DNA of 64,000 nucleotides from Chromatiales bacterium (GTDB lineage Bacteria; Pseudomonadota; Gammaproteobacteria; Chromatiales; Chromatiaceae): NCBI GenBank assembly GCA_022360905.1, contig JAKSBX010000217.1, forward strand, positions 54,094 to 118,093, read 5' to 3'. Shown here piece after piece: positions 48,550 through 59,439 of the stretch. The position numbers and the translations under genes are program-made. The first letter of the stretch is position 1. Each line of letters begins with the position of its first letter. The notes under the pieces are model-generated. The model saw only the letters and a program-made list of their open reading frames with translations, ran no database searches and was not told where the DNA came from.

Positions 48550-50331
48550 ATGGAAGTCGCAGTTAAAAACAGTGAGCGTTTTCCAGCACATCCACTGGAT
48601 GATTTACAGCTATCCCGTCTGCAACAGGCAATTGAAGGGCTCAACAGTGAGCAACTGGTTTGGGCCAGTGGATACCTCGCCGCTCTGGCCACCTATCCAC
48701 CCAAGCTCAAACAGGCTGCCAACGAATCGCCTGCGTTGACCCTGCTGTATGCCACCCAGAGTGGTAATGCCCGAAGTGTGGCGGAAGCGCTTGCGGATAG
48801 ATTTCAGGCATCGGGTTATACCCCTCGCTTGGTCTCAGCCGAAAACTACCGCCCCCGTGATCTTGCAAAAGAGAAAATACTCATCGTTGTGATCAGTACC
48901 CAGGGGGAAGGCGAACCACCAGAGAGTGCGTACGGTCTGTTCAGCTATCTGGAGGGTAAAAAAACATCCACCCTGTCAGATCTCCACTATGCCATATTTG
49001 GTTTGGGCGACTCCAGCTACGATCAATACTGCCAAGCCGGCAAGACGCTTGATCGCCTGCTTGATGAACACGGTGCAAAGCGACTGCTCGACAGAGTCGA
49101 TGCAGATGTGGATTTCCAACCACAAGCCGAAACCTGGCAGCAGCAGATCCATGACGTGGTGAAACAGCATCAACCGGAAGATCAGGCGCTGGTTATCCCA
49201 CTGCAACGATCAACGCCAGTCCGATATGACCGCAACAACCCCTATCAGGCAGAGCTGATTGAGCGCCGCCGTATCACCACGGACGATGCACTGTCTGAGG
49301 TCCACCACCTGAATCTTGAGATCGATCCACAACGGATTCGCTTTCAACCCGGTGATGCCCTGGGCCTCTACTTTCGCAATGATCCGGCGATGATCGAGGA
49401 ACTTCTCTCACTTACCGGCCTGTCCGGCGAGGCAAAGGTAACGCTAGGCAGTGAGGAGATGAGATTGAATCAGGCACTGGCCGAACGGCTTGAGTTGACT
49501 CAGCTCCATCCCAGTGTGGTCAGAGCCTGGTCATCTCTGACTGAAGACCGTCGCTTGAGCGACCTGAGTGAAAACATTGAACAGCTGCGGAAGTTTGTCA
49601 GCGACCGACAGTTGATCGATCTGGTATCCGCCTTTCCGGCAGAAGTGGATGAACAAGGCCTGGTGAAACTCCTGCACCATCAGCAATCCCGACTCTACTC
49701 CATTGCCTCCAGCCAGCGTGCCATTGAAGATGAGATACATCTGACAGTTGCCACACTGAAATACCAGAGTCATGGCCGCAACCACCTCGGTGGTGCTTCA
49801 GGGGATCTGACACATCGAATCGAGGAGACAGACCGAGTCGGGGTTTATGTCGTTGAGAATCCAAGTTTCAGACTCCCGGCTTCACCTGACACGCCCATGA
49901 TCATGGTCGGTGCCGGTACCGGCGTCGCGCCCTACCGGGCATTTCTGCAGCAGCAGGAGAGCCTTGGCACGCATGGCCGCAACTGGCTGGTGTTCGGTAA
50001 CCGCCACTTTCACCGGGATTTTCTCTACCAGACCGACTGGCTCGGCTACCGCAAGTCGGGCTTGCTGGAACGTATCAGCCTGGCCTTCTCACGGGACAAC
50101 CAGGAACGCACCTATGTCCAGGCCCGCCTCTATGAAGAGGGAGCCGAACTCTACCACTGGCTGCAGGAGGGTGCCCATCTCTATGTCTGTGGCGGTGTTG
50201 AGATGGAGCGTGGGGTCTACCAATCCCTGCTCGCTATCGCCCAGACCCATGGCGGGCACGACGAAGCGTCGGCTGCTGAATACATTGAATCCCTGCGCAC
50301 CCAGGGACGCTACCAGAGAGACGTCTACTGA
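48550..50331 (+). CDS. cysJ: Sulfite reductase flavoprotein alpha subunit
   Basis: Flavodoxin domain and FNR domain; followed by cysI. Confidence 0.95.
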   Translation: MEVAVKNSERFPAHPLDDLQLSRLQQAIEGLNSEQLVWASGYLAALATYPPKLKQAANESPALTLLYATQSGNARSVAEALADRFQASGYTPRLVSAENYRPRDLAKEKILIVVISTQGEGEPPESAYGLFSYLEGKKTSTLSDLHYAIFGLGDSSYDQYCQAGKTLDRLLDEHGAKRLLDRVDADVDFQPQAETWQQQIHDVVKQHQPEDQALVIPLQRSTPVRYDRNNPYQAELIERRRITTDDALSEVHHLNLEIDPQRIRFQPGDALGLYFRNDPAMIEELLSLTGLSGEAKVTLGSEEMRLNQALAERLELTQLHPSVVRAWSSLTEDRRLSDLSENIEQLRKFVSDRQLIDLVSAFPAEVDEQGLVKLLHHQQSRLYSIASSQRAIEDEIHLTVATLKYQSHGRNHLGGASGDLTHRIEETDRVGVYVVENPSFRLPASPDTPMIMVGAGTGVAPYRAFLQQQESLGTHGRNWLVFGNRHFHRDFLYQTDWLGYRKSGLLERISLAFSRDNQERTYVQARLYEEGAELYHWLQEGAHLYVCGGVEMERGVYQSLLAIAQTHGGHDEASAAEYIESLRTQGRYQRDVY

Positions 50332-52019
50332 TGGATATCAAGGTCAACCCCAATGAACTGATCAAGGCGAACAGCCGCTACTTGCGTGGCACTTTGAAAA
50401 AGAGCATGGCGGATCAGGCAACCGGCGCCCTGTCAGCGGATGATGCCCAAATCAGTAAATTTCACGGCTTCTACGAACAGGACAACCGGGACTTGCGACT
50501 GTCGAGACAGCAGCAGTTCCTCGAGCCCTACTACAGCTTCATGTTAAGGGCGCGCCTTCCCGGTGGTGTCTGCACCCCCCAGCAGTGGCTGACCATCGAT
50601 AGCGTTGGACGGGAGCTGGGTAACGGCACCGTCCGCCTCACCACCCGCCAGACTTTTCAGTACCACGGTATTCTGAAAGCCAACCTGAAACCACTGATCA
50701 AACGAATCAATCAGGTGATGATCGACTCCATCGGCGGTTGTGGCGACGTGAATCGCAATGTGTTGTGCAATCCCAATCCACATAACTCCTCATTGCATCG
50801 AGAGGTACACCAGTGGGCGAAACGGATCAGCGAGCATCTGCTACCGAAAACCAGGGCCTATCATGAAATCTGGCTTGATGGTGAGGCTGTAGCCGGCGGT
50901 GAATCCGAGCCGCTCTACGGAGAGACCTACCTGCCGCGCAAATTCAAGACAGCAGTTGCGATACCACCGCATAACGATGTGGATGTCTATACCAATGATC
51001 TCGGCTTTGTCGCAATAGCCGACGCTGATCGTCTGCTGGGCTTCAATGTCCTGGCGGGGGGCGGTATGGGCGCTACCCATGATGACAATACAACCTTTCC
51101 CCGCTTGGCGGATGAGCTGGGTTTTATCTCACCTGAAGATACCCTAGCGGTCGCGGAAGCTGTCGTTACTGTGCAGCGTGATTTCGGTGATCGTGTCAGC
51201 CGTCGCCACGCCCGACTCAAGTACACCATTGAGCGGATGGGTTTGTCAGCCTTCAAAGCCGAAGTGGAGAAGCGTGCCGGTATTCGTTTCGATGCGCTGA
51301 AACCGGTCAAATTCACCAGTCAAGGCGATCGCTATGGTTGGGTGGAAGATAGCACCGGTCAATGGCATTTGACCCTGTACATAGAGAATGGACGCATTGC
51401 CGACACACCCGAAGCAACATTGATGAGTGGCCTACGGGAGATTGCCGCCATCCACCAGGGAGATTTCCGCATTACGCCGAACCAGAATCTGATTGTTGCC
51501 AGCGTGCCTGAGCCACAAAAAGATCGTATTGAACAACTGGCCCGCCAGCACGGTCTGTTGAGCGATCGGCAAAGCCCAACCCGCCTGGCCAGCATCGCCT
51601 GTGTCGCCCTACCCACCTGCCCCCAGGCAATGGCTGAAGGAGAGCGCTATTTTCCAGAGCTGATGAACCGGATTGAGCAGATCACCGATAACTATGGCAT
51701 CGATAAAAACGCCATTGTGATGCGAATGACTGGCTGCCCCAATGGTTGTGCACGCCCCTATGTGGCTGAGATAGGTCTGATCGGCAAAGGTCCTGGCCGT
51801 TACAACCTGCAATTGGGTGGGGACGGTATCGGATTGAGGCTGAATCGTCTCTATCGTAAAAACCTCAATGAGCATGAACTGCTGAAAACTCTGGATAGCC
51901 TGTTCAAGCTCTATGCCGAAAAACGATTGGCCAATGAAGGTTTCGGTAACTTTACGATTCGCTACGGCCTGGTCAAGCCGGTGATCAATCCAGCTGAGGA
52001 CTACCATGACACACCTTGA
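50331..52019 (+). CDS. cysI: Sulfite reductase hemoprotein beta subunit
   Basis: [12 protein letters not shown] siroheme/4Fe-4S motif. Confidence 0.96.
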   Translation: MDIKVNPNELIKANSRYLRGTLKKSMADQATGALSADDAQISKFHGFYEQDNRDLRLSRQQQFLEPYYSFMLRARLPGGVCTPQQWLTIDSVGRELGNGTVRLTTRQTFQYHGILKANLKPLIKRINQVMIDSIGGCGDVNRNVLCNPNPHNSSLHREVHQWAKRISEHLLPKTRAYHEIWLDGEAVAGGESEPLYGETYLPRKFKTAVAIPPHNDVDVYTNDLGFVAIADADRLLGFNVLAGGGMGATHDDNTTFPRLADELGFISPEDTLAVAEAVVTVQRDFGDRVSRRHARLKYTIERMGLSAFKAEVEKRAGIRFDALKPVKFTSQGDRYGWVEDSTGQWHLTLYIENGRIADTPEATLMSGLREIAAIHQGDFRITPNQNLIVASVPEPQKDRIEQLARQHGLLSDRQSPTRLASIACVALPTCPQAMAEGERYFPELMNRIEQITDNYGIDKNAIVMRMTGCPNGCARPYVAEIGLIGKGPGRYNLQLGGDGIGLRLNRLYRKNLNEHELLKTLDSLFKLYAEKRLANEGFGNFTIRYGLVKPVINPAEDYHDTP

Positions 52020-52728
52020 ATCGATTACCGCTCCGGAGATGGTTGATGAGCGATATCTAGAGCACCTCAACCAGGAACTCGAAAAGCGAACGGCTGAGAA
52101 ACGCTTGGAATGGGCCTTGGAGTATCTGCCCGGCAATCATGTGCTCACCTCAAGTTTCGGCATACAGTCGGCACTGATGCTGCATATGGCCACAGAAATC
52201 CAAGCGAATATTCCAGTGATTCTGGTGGATACCGGTTATCTCTTTCCAGAGACCTACAACTTCATCGATCAGCTGACAGAACGGCTGAAGTTAAACCTGC
52301 ATATCCACCGTCCTGTTCATTCACCGGCTTGGCAGGAAGCTCGATACGGTCGTCTTTGGCAACAGGGTCTGGCGGGTATTGATCGCTACAACTGGATTAA
52401 CAAAGTTGAACCGCTACAACATGCATTGAACACACTCGACGTCGGCTGCTGGTTCGCCGGGTTACGCCGCCAGCAATCCACAAGCCGATCCTCCCTGCCG
52501 GTGGTGCGAATTCAGGATAGACGTTTCAAGGTCCACCCGGTAATCGATTGGCATAACCGGGACGTACATCGCTATCTGCAGAAATATAACCTGCCATACC
52601 ATCCGCTGTGGGAACAGGGATACGCCTCAGTCGGTGATCATCACACCAGCCAACCGCTGAAGCTGGGTATGCAGGAGGAAGAGACTCGGTTTTTCGGATT
52701 GAAGCGGGAGTGTGGCATTCACGAATAG
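52006..52728 (+). CDS. cysH: Phosphoadenylylsulfate (PAPS) reductase
   Basis: [11 protein letters not shown]-terminal ECGIHE; lacks the paired Cys of APS reductases. Confidence 0.93.
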   Translation: MTHLESITAPEMVDERYLEHLNQELEKRTAEKRLEWALEYLPGNHVLTSSFGIQSALMLHMATEIQANIPVILVDTGYLFPETYNFIDQLTERLKLNLHIHRPVHSPAWQEARYGRLWQQGLAGIDRYNWINKVEPLQHALNTLDVGCWFAGLRRQQSTSRSSLPVVRIQDRRFKVHPVIDWHNRDVHRYLQKYNLPYHPLWEQGYASVGDHHTSQPLKLGMQEEETRFFGLKRECGIHE

Positions 52729-52761
52729 TCCATTTGATTGATCAATAATCACTTTACCATC

Positions 52762-52870
52762 CCGGCGCATGCCGGATAAAAGCGCGAAACGCATTGCACG
52801 ACTGAAAGTCGTGCCCAAAGGATGAAGCGAGTAATCCAGGAAACCAGATACTAGATCCGGCATGCGCCGG
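52762..52870. repeat. Palindromic element with 15-bp perfect terminal inverted repeats and internal hairpin
   Basis: ccggcgcatgccgga ... tccggcatgcgccgg; internal gcacgact-gaa-agtcgtgc (52796-52814). Confidence 0.8.
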
Positions 52871-52929
52871 ACTGACAGATTAATCAGAGCATCCAAAATA
52901 TTGTAAGAAACCTAAGGAGACAACCCAAA

Positions 52930-53559
52930 ATGAGCAACAGTAATATCGTCTGGCACTCGCACCCCGTGGACCAGCAAACCCGATCCGATCAGAAATCCCA
53001 GCGACCTCTGGTTATCTGGTTTACCGGTCTCAGCGCTTCTGGAAAATCGACCATCGCCGGCGCCTTGGAGCAGATCCTCACCGGCCAGGGTTACCACACC
53101 TATCTGCTTGATGGAGACAATGTACGCCATGGCTTATGCAATGACCTGGGCTTCAGTGACGACGATCGCCAGGAGAACATCCGCCGGGTAGGCGAAGTAG
53201 CAAAACTGATGGCAGATGCCGGACTGATCACCCTCGCTGCATTCATCTCACCCTTCCGGGATGACCGCCGGCTGGTCAGGGAAATTCTACCGGAGAGTCA
53301 ATTCATTGAAGTCTATGTGGATGCCGATCTGGAGGTTTGTCAGGCACGTGACCCCAAAGGGTTATACGCCAAAGCCCAACGGGGTGAAATCAAACAGTTT
53401 ACCGGTATCGACAGTCCATACGAAGTCCCTGAAAAACCGGAGGTCCATATTCAAGCCGATCAGATCAGTGTCGCTGAGGCGGTCAACCAGCTGCTCTCCT
53501 ATTTACATGAGATCGGCGCACTGCAGGCTGGGTATGAACCCATCGCCATAGGAGCTTAG
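52930..53559 (+). CDS. cysC: Adenylylsulfate kinase
   Basis: [15 protein letters not shown] and [21 protein letters not shown]. Confidence 0.96.
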   Translation: MSNSNIVWHSHPVDQQTRSDQKSQRPLVIWFTGLSASGKSTIAGALEQILTGQGYHTYLLDGDNVRHGLCNDLGFSDDDRQENIRRVGEVAKLMADAGLITLAAFISPFRDDRRLVREILPESQFIEVYVDADLEVCQARDPKGLYAKAQRGEIKQFTGIDSPYEVPEKPEVHIQADQISVAEAVNQLLSYLHEIGALQAGYEPIAIGA

Positions 53560-53674
53560 TTTTTTAATTGATATGGAGCATGGACGCTCCTCATTGAAAT
53601 TGCCATTTCAGATACAGTGCTTTTTTTGAGTAGGTTCAAGTGCCTTTTGTAGATCAGTACAAATTCAATCGTCC

Positions 53675-54178
53675 CTAAAAGCCTTGTTTCATAATGTTTC
53701 TGATTCTGGCCTTAACCGATGGCGCCTCATCCCTCATGGCCATTTCAAAAAAGGATTTTGTCTCTTCCATATATTGAGGATGTTGGATCGCCAGCTCATA
53801 AAATCCGTTATAGGCCCAGGCTCTGACAAATTTGTTGCTGCTCGTTAAACACGCCCTTAAAAACAGCTCTAACTTTCTCTTATTGGCTTTCGATATTTTA
53901 AAATAGCTTAAGCATTGAAGCAGGTGTAACTTCGACTGCCAGTGATTCAAACTGGCAAGACTTTTAAAAACCTCATCCAGAGACGAATCATCGATACGCT
54001 TATTATCTTCCAGGTATCGTTTCAGTAACCAGGTCGCCCCGGATTCGCAATCCGGTTGCTTGAACAGTGGAATAATGATAGTGACAAATGCGTCATCAGT
54101 TCGATAGAGGTCATACAATCTGCTGATATCATCAACGGATTTGCCGTTCCATTTTTCCAACGCTTTCCTGATATTCAT
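53675..54178 (-). CDS. HEAT-repeat-like hypothetical protein
   Basis: Helical repeat-like sequence. Confidence 0.55.
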   Translation of the reverse strand: MNIRKALEKWNGKSVDDISRLYDLYRTDDAFVTIIIPLFKQPDCESGATWLLKRYLEDNKRIDDSSLDEVFKSLASLNHWQSKLHLLQCLSYFKISKANKRKLELFLRACLTSSNKFVRAWAYNGFYELAIQHPQYMEETKSFFEMAMRDEAPSVKARIRNIMKQGF

Positions 54179-54483
54179 AACGACCCATCAAACCCAGTCT
54201 GGCACTCTGTTTTTAGTTTGGTTTTCCATCGACTTCTACCAGTCGGCTAACCTGAAGCGGGGCTTATTTCCAGCTTCGTAAAACAGCTCAAACCTATCAC
54301 ATTTTCTAGCTTTCCAAAGTGGCGGATTCAAGCCATGGGAAATATAAAACAGCAGAGTAGAACCATGAGTAATTATATCAATAGTTGATCTCATTTTTCT
54401 AATAATTACATAGTATTAGATAATTAACTTGATAATTCACTGGATAATGCATTAAATACCCAGAATAGTACTTTATTTCCTAT

Positions 54484-54534
54484 ATGTCATATAGCTGTAA
54501 TATTACTAGCATATTATTGTAATCTTTCTGTAAT
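54484..54534 (+). promoter_or_regulatory. Two candidate Pho boxes upstream of pstS
   Basis: ATGTCAT-ATAG-CTGTAAT (54484-54501) and TTGTAAT-CTTT-CTGTAAT (54517-54534); 7-mers spaced 11 bp. Confidence 0.72.
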
Positions 54535-54671
54535 ATTGGTTATCACAGTCGCACCCTCTCCTATAGGGAATTCAAAGTGGGTCCTGTCCTAACAGACAAC
54601 CGTTACAGTGAAAAACAAAGAGGCTTTCTGAAAAAGCTCGTTTTCAACAAACCAACCGTCTGAGGGGAAAC

Positions 54672-55556
54672 ATGAAGATTCTAAGATCCACTGCCCTACC
54701 AATGGCAGCCGCTCTCTTATTGTTCTCTGCACAAGCTGTAAAGGCTGCTGATCGCACTGTCATTCAGAACAAAGGTTCAGATACGCTCGTGAACGTTGCC
54801 CAGGCGTGGGCTGAAGAGTATGGAAAGGTCGATGCCAATGTGGCGATCGCCGTATCCGGCGGCGGATCGGGCACTGGTATTGCCTCGATGATCAACGGCA
54901 CTGTCGATATCGCCAACGCCAGCCGAAAGATGAAATCGAAAGAGATCAAGCTGGCTGAGAAAAAAGGCCAGAATCCCGTAGAACATGTGGTCGGCTACGA
55001 TGCCCTAGCTGTCTTCATTCACAGCAACAATCCGGCAACTGAGTTCAGTTACGACCAGTTGAAAGCGGTGTTTGCCCGTGGCGGTAATGCCACCAAGTGG
55101 TCTGATCTGGGCCTGAGTGTACCGGGATGTAAGAGTGATAAAATTGTGGTCGTCAGTAGACAGAACAACTCGGGCACCTACGCCTATTTTAAAAAGGCCG
55201 TACTCGGCAAGCGGGGTAAGTTCCGTCAGGGCACACTCGACATGCACGGCTCTAAAGATGTGGTCGACCTGGTAGAGAAAACCCCATGCGCCATCGGCTA
55301 CAGCGGTCTGGCCTATGCGACCGATCACATCAAAATGGCCTGTATCACCAAACAGGCAGGTCAAGCCTGTGTCAAGCCAACTGTTTCAACCGCCAGTGAT
55401 CGCAGCTACCCGATTGCCCGCCCCCTGCTAATGTACACCAATGGTGAGCCTGCAGGCAAAATCAAAGAGTATATGGACTGGGTAAAAAGTGATGAGGGCC
55501 AATGCATCCTGAAGAATAAAGGCTACGCCCCAATAAAAGATTTGAGTTGCAGCTGA
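54672..55556 (+). CDS. pstS: Phosphate ABC transporter substrate-binding protein
   Basis: NKGSDTLVNVAQAWAEEY, SGGGSGTGI; first gene of the pst operon. Confidence 0.93.
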   Translation: MKILRSTALPMAAALLLFSAQAVKAADRTVIQNKGSDTLVNVAQAWAEEYGKVDANVAIAVSGGGSGTGIASMINGTVDIANASRKMKSKEIKLAEKKGQNPVEHVVGYDALAVFIHSNNPATEFSYDQLKAVFARGGNATKWSDLGLSVPGCKSDKIVVVSRQNNSGTYAYFKKAVLGKRGKFRQGTLDMHGSKDVVDLVEKTPCAIGYSGLAYATDHIKMACITKQAGQACVKPTVSTASDRSYPIARPLLMYTNGEPAGKIKEYMDWVKSDEGQCILKNKGYAPIKDLSCS

Positions 55557-55705
55557 TAGTTGTTGCATCAGACTCTGCATAATGTCGGATAGGTTGTTGT
55601 TCTGTCTGTCATGGCAACTGAAGCCTGCGCATTCAGAATCTAACCGATCCGGCATGAACGGCATATAAATAAGATGACAAACGGTCTACCACGGAGCATT
55701 AATCA

Positions 55706-56779
55706 ATGTCCCATCTTGAAGAACGATTAGAACGAGACCTCAATGATCTACACGACCGAGTCGCCAAAATGGGGGCACAGGTTCAGGAGGCGGTTAAAAA
55801 CTCTGTGTACGCCTTACAAACCGGTAATCGAAAACTCGCCTTTACTACGGTATTGAATGACAACCCGATCAATCGCTGCATGCGGGAGATCGACCGGATC
55901 TGTCACCGTTTTTTTGCTATTCATATCCCCAGCGGCGGCCATTTGCGCCTGCTCTCATCGGTGATCCGCGCCAATATAGAGCTGGAGAGGATCGGTGATT
56001 ATGCGGTTACCATCGCCCGGGAATCGGCGCAACTCTCGGAACCCCCTAGCGGTAACCTCGGCAGAGAGTTGGACCGGGTTGCCGGTGAAACCATGCTGAT
56101 GCTGAAACAGTCGATCAAGGCATTTACCGAGCTGAATGCGGAACTGGCGAAAAGCACCATGGTCATGGCGGATGAACTGGAACACAATCTGGACGTTGTC
56201 TATACCGAGATGATGGCCAACGACGATCGACAACGGGTTGCTGAGGTGCTGGCGATCTTCGTCGTCTTCACCCAGCTCAAACGTGTTGCCGATCAGTCCA
56301 AAAACCTCTGTGAAGACACGATATTTGCGGTCACCGGTGAGCAGAAGAAACCCAAAGTCTTCAACATTCTGTTCATCGATGAAGACAACAGCTGTCACTC
56401 CCAACTGGCAGAAGCGATTGCCCGTCGCAATCACCCCGAGGTGGGTAGATACCGCAGTGCCGGGAGAGTCGCAACCGGAGAGATCAACAGCAATCTTGCC
56501 GCCTTTCTGGAAAACAAAAGCATCGACTACAGTCAGGCGAGTCTCAAATCCCTCGATCAGCTGACTGAAAAAGAGATCTCCGAGCAACATGTGATTATCA
56601 GTCTGCAAGGTAATATTGAATCCTATCTGCCGAAGCTGCCGTTCCACACCTCGGCTCTGGAGTGGGACCTGGGTGAAATCCCCCATGATGAGGACAGTCA
56701 TGACTTCGATCATCTATACCACCAGCTCGCCGTACTGATTAAGGACCTGATGGAACTGCTTCGTGGGGAGGGTGCCTGA
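55706..56779 (+). CDS. phoU: PhoU fused to a C-terminal LMW-phosphatase/ArsC-like domain
   Basis: PhoU repeats (ANIELERIGDYAV), then ILFIDEDNSCHSQLAEAIARR. Confidence 0.9.
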   Translation: MSHLEERLERDLNDLHDRVAKMGAQVQEAVKNSVYALQTGNRKLAFTTVLNDNPINRCMREIDRICHRFFAIHIPSGGHLRLLSSVIRANIELERIGDYAVTIARESAQLSEPPSGNLGRELDRVAGETMLMLKQSIKAFTELNAELAKSTMVMADELEHNLDVVYTEMMANDDRQRVAEVLAIFVVFTQLKRVADQSKNLCEDTIFAVTGEQKKPKVFNILFIDEDNSCHSQLAEAIARRNHPEVGRYRSAGRVATGEINSNLAAFLENKSIDYSQASLKSLDQLTEKEISEQHVIISLQGNIESYLPKLPFHTSALEWDLGEIPHDEDSHDFDHLYHQLAVLIKDLMELLRGEGA

Positions 56780-56780
56780 G

Positions 56781-57713
56781 ATGCCAGAAGCCATCCCACT
56801 GAAGTTATCCAGCACCAAGGACTTCGACCGCCGGGACCTGGATTGGTACATCGATAAGTTTGTTCAGCTTATCGTCTTTATTGCCGGTATCTCCGCCATC
56901 ATCTTCATTATCGGTATCTTTATCTTCATCACGATGGAGGGACTTGGGTTTCTGTTTGAGGATTTCACCTTCAGGGAGTTTTTCCTCTCACCCTTCTGGG
57001 AGCCTTCTGATGAGGATGCACCGGAGTACGGTATCCTGGCACTGATTGCCGGCACCGCCAGTGTCACCGGTCTGGCAATGATTGTTGCCATCCCCTTTTC
57101 TCTTGGCGCTGCCATCTATATCGGTGAGTTCGCCACCGGTAAAGTCCGCGAGACCCTCAAGGTACTGGTTGAGCTGTTGGCCGCCATTCCATCGGTCGTC
57201 TGGGGCTTCATCGGTTTGTCGATCATGAATCCGCTGATTATCGATCTGTTCGATGTGCCGGTCGGCCTGAATGTCTTGAACGCCGGTGTCATCCTCGGAC
57301 TGATGGCGGCACCGATCATGACATCGATCGCGGAAGACGCGCTAAAAGCGGTACCTGATCGTTACCGGGAAGCCGCAGAAGCCCTGGGAGCAACCCGCTG
57401 GCAGGTGATCTTCAAGACGGTTCTACCAGCCGCGAAAAACGGCTTGCTGGGTGCAGTGCTGCTCGGTGTCGGCCGTGGCTTCGGTGAGACCATGGCGGTC
57501 CTTATGGCCACCGGCCATGCGGTGAACATTCCTGGCAGTCTGTTCGATCCGGTGCGGGCGCTGACCGCCACCATCGCCGCAGAACTGGGTGAAACCGCTG
57601 TGGGCTCGCCTCACTATCAGGCGCTGTTCACCATCGGCATCTTCCTCTTCATCATTACTTTTCTGATCAACCTGACTGCGGACCTGATTGTCCGTGGCAT
57701 CCGTAAGGGGTAA
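56781..57713 (+). CDS. pstC: Phosphate ABC transporter permease PstC
   Basis: Membrane permease with AEALGATRWQVIFKTVLPAAKNG EAA loop; ATG 56781 preferred. Confidence 0.93.
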   Translation: MPEAIPLKLSSTKDFDRRDLDWYIDKFVQLIVFIAGISAIIFIIGIFIFITMEGLGFLFEDFTFREFFLSPFWEPSDEDAPEYGILALIAGTASVTGLAMIVAIPFSLGAAIYIGEFATGKVRETLKVLVELLAAIPSVVWGFIGLSIMNPLIIDLFDVPVGLNVLNAGVILGLMAAPIMTSIAEDALKAVPDRYREAAEALGATRWQVIFKTVLPAAKNGLLGAVLLGVGRGFGETMAVLMATGHAVNIPGSLFDPVRALTATIAAELGETAVGSPHYQALFTIGIFLFIITFLINLTADLIVRGIRKG

Positions 57714-57718
57714 GGCAG

Positions 57719-58588
57719 ATGTTTGCAGAATCCGATCTGAATGCCAGAAACAAACGGGTACAAGGCCTGTTTCGCATGCTTTTTCTCATGATGACCATAC
57801 TGCTGATCGTACCGGTGGCGATTATTCTGTTCACCCTGGTTTCAAAAGGCGGCAGTGTTATCTCAATCGATTTCCTGTTTACCAATCCCACCGACGGGAT
57901 GACGGCCGGCGGTATCTTTCCCGCTCTGTTGGGAACCGTATGGATCGTCGCAGTTGCCCTGCTCGCCTCTGTTCCACTGGGGGTGGCGGCAGCCATCTAT
58001 CTGAACGAGTATGCCGGCGACAACTGGTTTACCCGCCTCATCCAGTTGGCCATCATCAACCTGGCCGGTGTGCCGTCCATTGTTCACGCGCTCTTCGGGG
58101 TCGGCGCCTTCGTCATTTTCTTCGGCTTTGGCACCAGCATACTGGCGGCCAGTCTAACCCTGGCCATCATGACCCTGCCGATTGTCATCGTGTCAACCCG
58201 TGAGTCACTGAGAGCGGTGCCACAGGCGTTTCGTGAAGCCTGTTGGAATATGGGTGCGACCCGATGGCAGACCATCCGACGGATTGTGCTGCCGAATGCG
58301 GTCAGCGGCATATTGACCGGTGTGATTCTCGAAGTCTCGCGCACCACCGGCGAGACCGCACCGATCATGTTTACCGGCGCGGCTTTCTTTCTGCCATTCC
58401 TGCCTCAGGGCGTATTCGATCAGACCATGGCGATGTCGCTGCATCTGTTTGTGGTGGCAACCCAAGTACCAGGCGTACCGGAAGAGCTGCCCTTTGGTGT
58501 GGCGCTAGTGTTGATCGCCATGGTGCTGATCATGAACAGCATCTCGATCGCCTTCCGCATGTATCTGCGAGGTAAAAAGAAATGGTAA
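57719..58588 (+). CDS. pstA: Phosphate ABC transporter permease PstA
   Basis: EACWNMGATRWQTIRRIVLPNAVSG EAA loop. Confidence 0.94.
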   Translation: MFAESDLNARNKRVQGLFRMLFLMMTILLIVPVAIILFTLVSKGGSVISIDFLFTNPTDGMTAGGIFPALLGTVWIVAVALLASVPLGVAAAIYLNEYAGDNWFTRLIQLAIINLAGVPSIVHALFGVGAFVIFFGFGTSILAASLTLAIMTLPIVIVSTRESLRAVPQAFREACWNMGATRWQTIRRIVLPNAVSGILTGVILEVSRTTGETAPIMFTGAAFFLPFLPQGVFDQTMAMSLHLFVVATQVPGVPEELPFGVALVLIAMVLIMNSISIAFRMYLRGKKKW

Positions 58589-59397
58589 ATCCCAATACCA
58601 ATCTCAAAGTGGACACAGAACAGGTTGCCGTCGCGGAAGAGGCCCCGGTCAAACTGGCGATCAATGACCTGACCATAAAGTATGGCCAACACACTGCCCT
58701 GCAGGGTGTCAACCTGGAGATTCGCGAACATGAGGTGTTCGGCATCATCGGCCCGGCCAATGCAGGTAAAACCTCGTTCCTGAAATCGATCAACCGCATG
58801 GACACTTTTGACAGCAACATGTCGGTTGAGGGAGAAATCAGATTCAACGGTCTCGATATTCAGAACCTGAAAAACATCTACGCGCTGCGCAGCCGGATCG
58901 GTGTGGTGTTCCCCCTGCCGGTCGGACTGCCACTGACGATCTATGAGAACGTCGCCCTCTCACCCAGACTCCGGGGCATAAAGAAGCAGAGCGAACTCGA
59001 CATCATCGTCGAACGTTGTCTTACCCGTGCCGCACTTTGGGATGAGGTGAAAGACCGTTTGAACTCACTGGGCAGCCTGCTCTCCGGTGGGCAGCAACAG
59101 CGTCTGACGATTGCCAGAGCACTCTCACAGGATCCGGACCTGTTGATGTTGGATGAATTCTCGATCGCCGTCGACCCGGTCACCACCATGCGTATCGAGG
59201 ATGTGCTCAAAGAGCTGAAAAAGGATATGACCATCATCCTGGTCACCAATCTGGTTCAACAGGCAAGACGCCTGGCCGACCGAACCGCCTTTTTCCTCGA
59301 AAGCGAATGTGTCGAGGTAGGCAACACCGAGGATCTGTTCACCGGCGAGGTCAAGGATCAGAGAACCCGTGACTACGTTGAGGGTAAGTTCGGCTGA
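58582..59397 (+). CDS. pstB: Phosphate ABC ATPase PstB paralog 1 (Q-loop and H-loop altered)
   Basis: GPANAGKTS; VVFPLPVG (Q to P); LSGGQQQR intact; VTNLVQQA (H to N). Confidence 0.92.
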   Translation: MVNPNTNLKVDTEQVAVAEEAPVKLAINDLTIKYGQHTALQGVNLEIREHEVFGIIGPANAGKTSFLKSINRMDTFDSNMSVEGEIRFNGLDIQNLKNIYALRSRIGVVFPLPVGLPLTIYENVALSPRLRGIKKQSELDIIVERCLTRAALWDEVKDRLNSLGSLLSGGQQQRLTIARALSQDPDLLMLDEFSIAVDPVTTMRIEDVLKELKKDMTIILVTNLVQQARRLADRTAFFLESECVEVGNTEDLFTGEVKDQRTRDYVEGKFG

Positions 59398-59439
59398 TAC
59401 CGCCGCTTAGCGCCTGTTAACACGAATACGAAAACCAAT

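Noticed and set aside
55955-56713. 252-aa minus-strand ORF
   Set aside because: Fully antisense to phoU; composition looks like a codon shadow of the real gene
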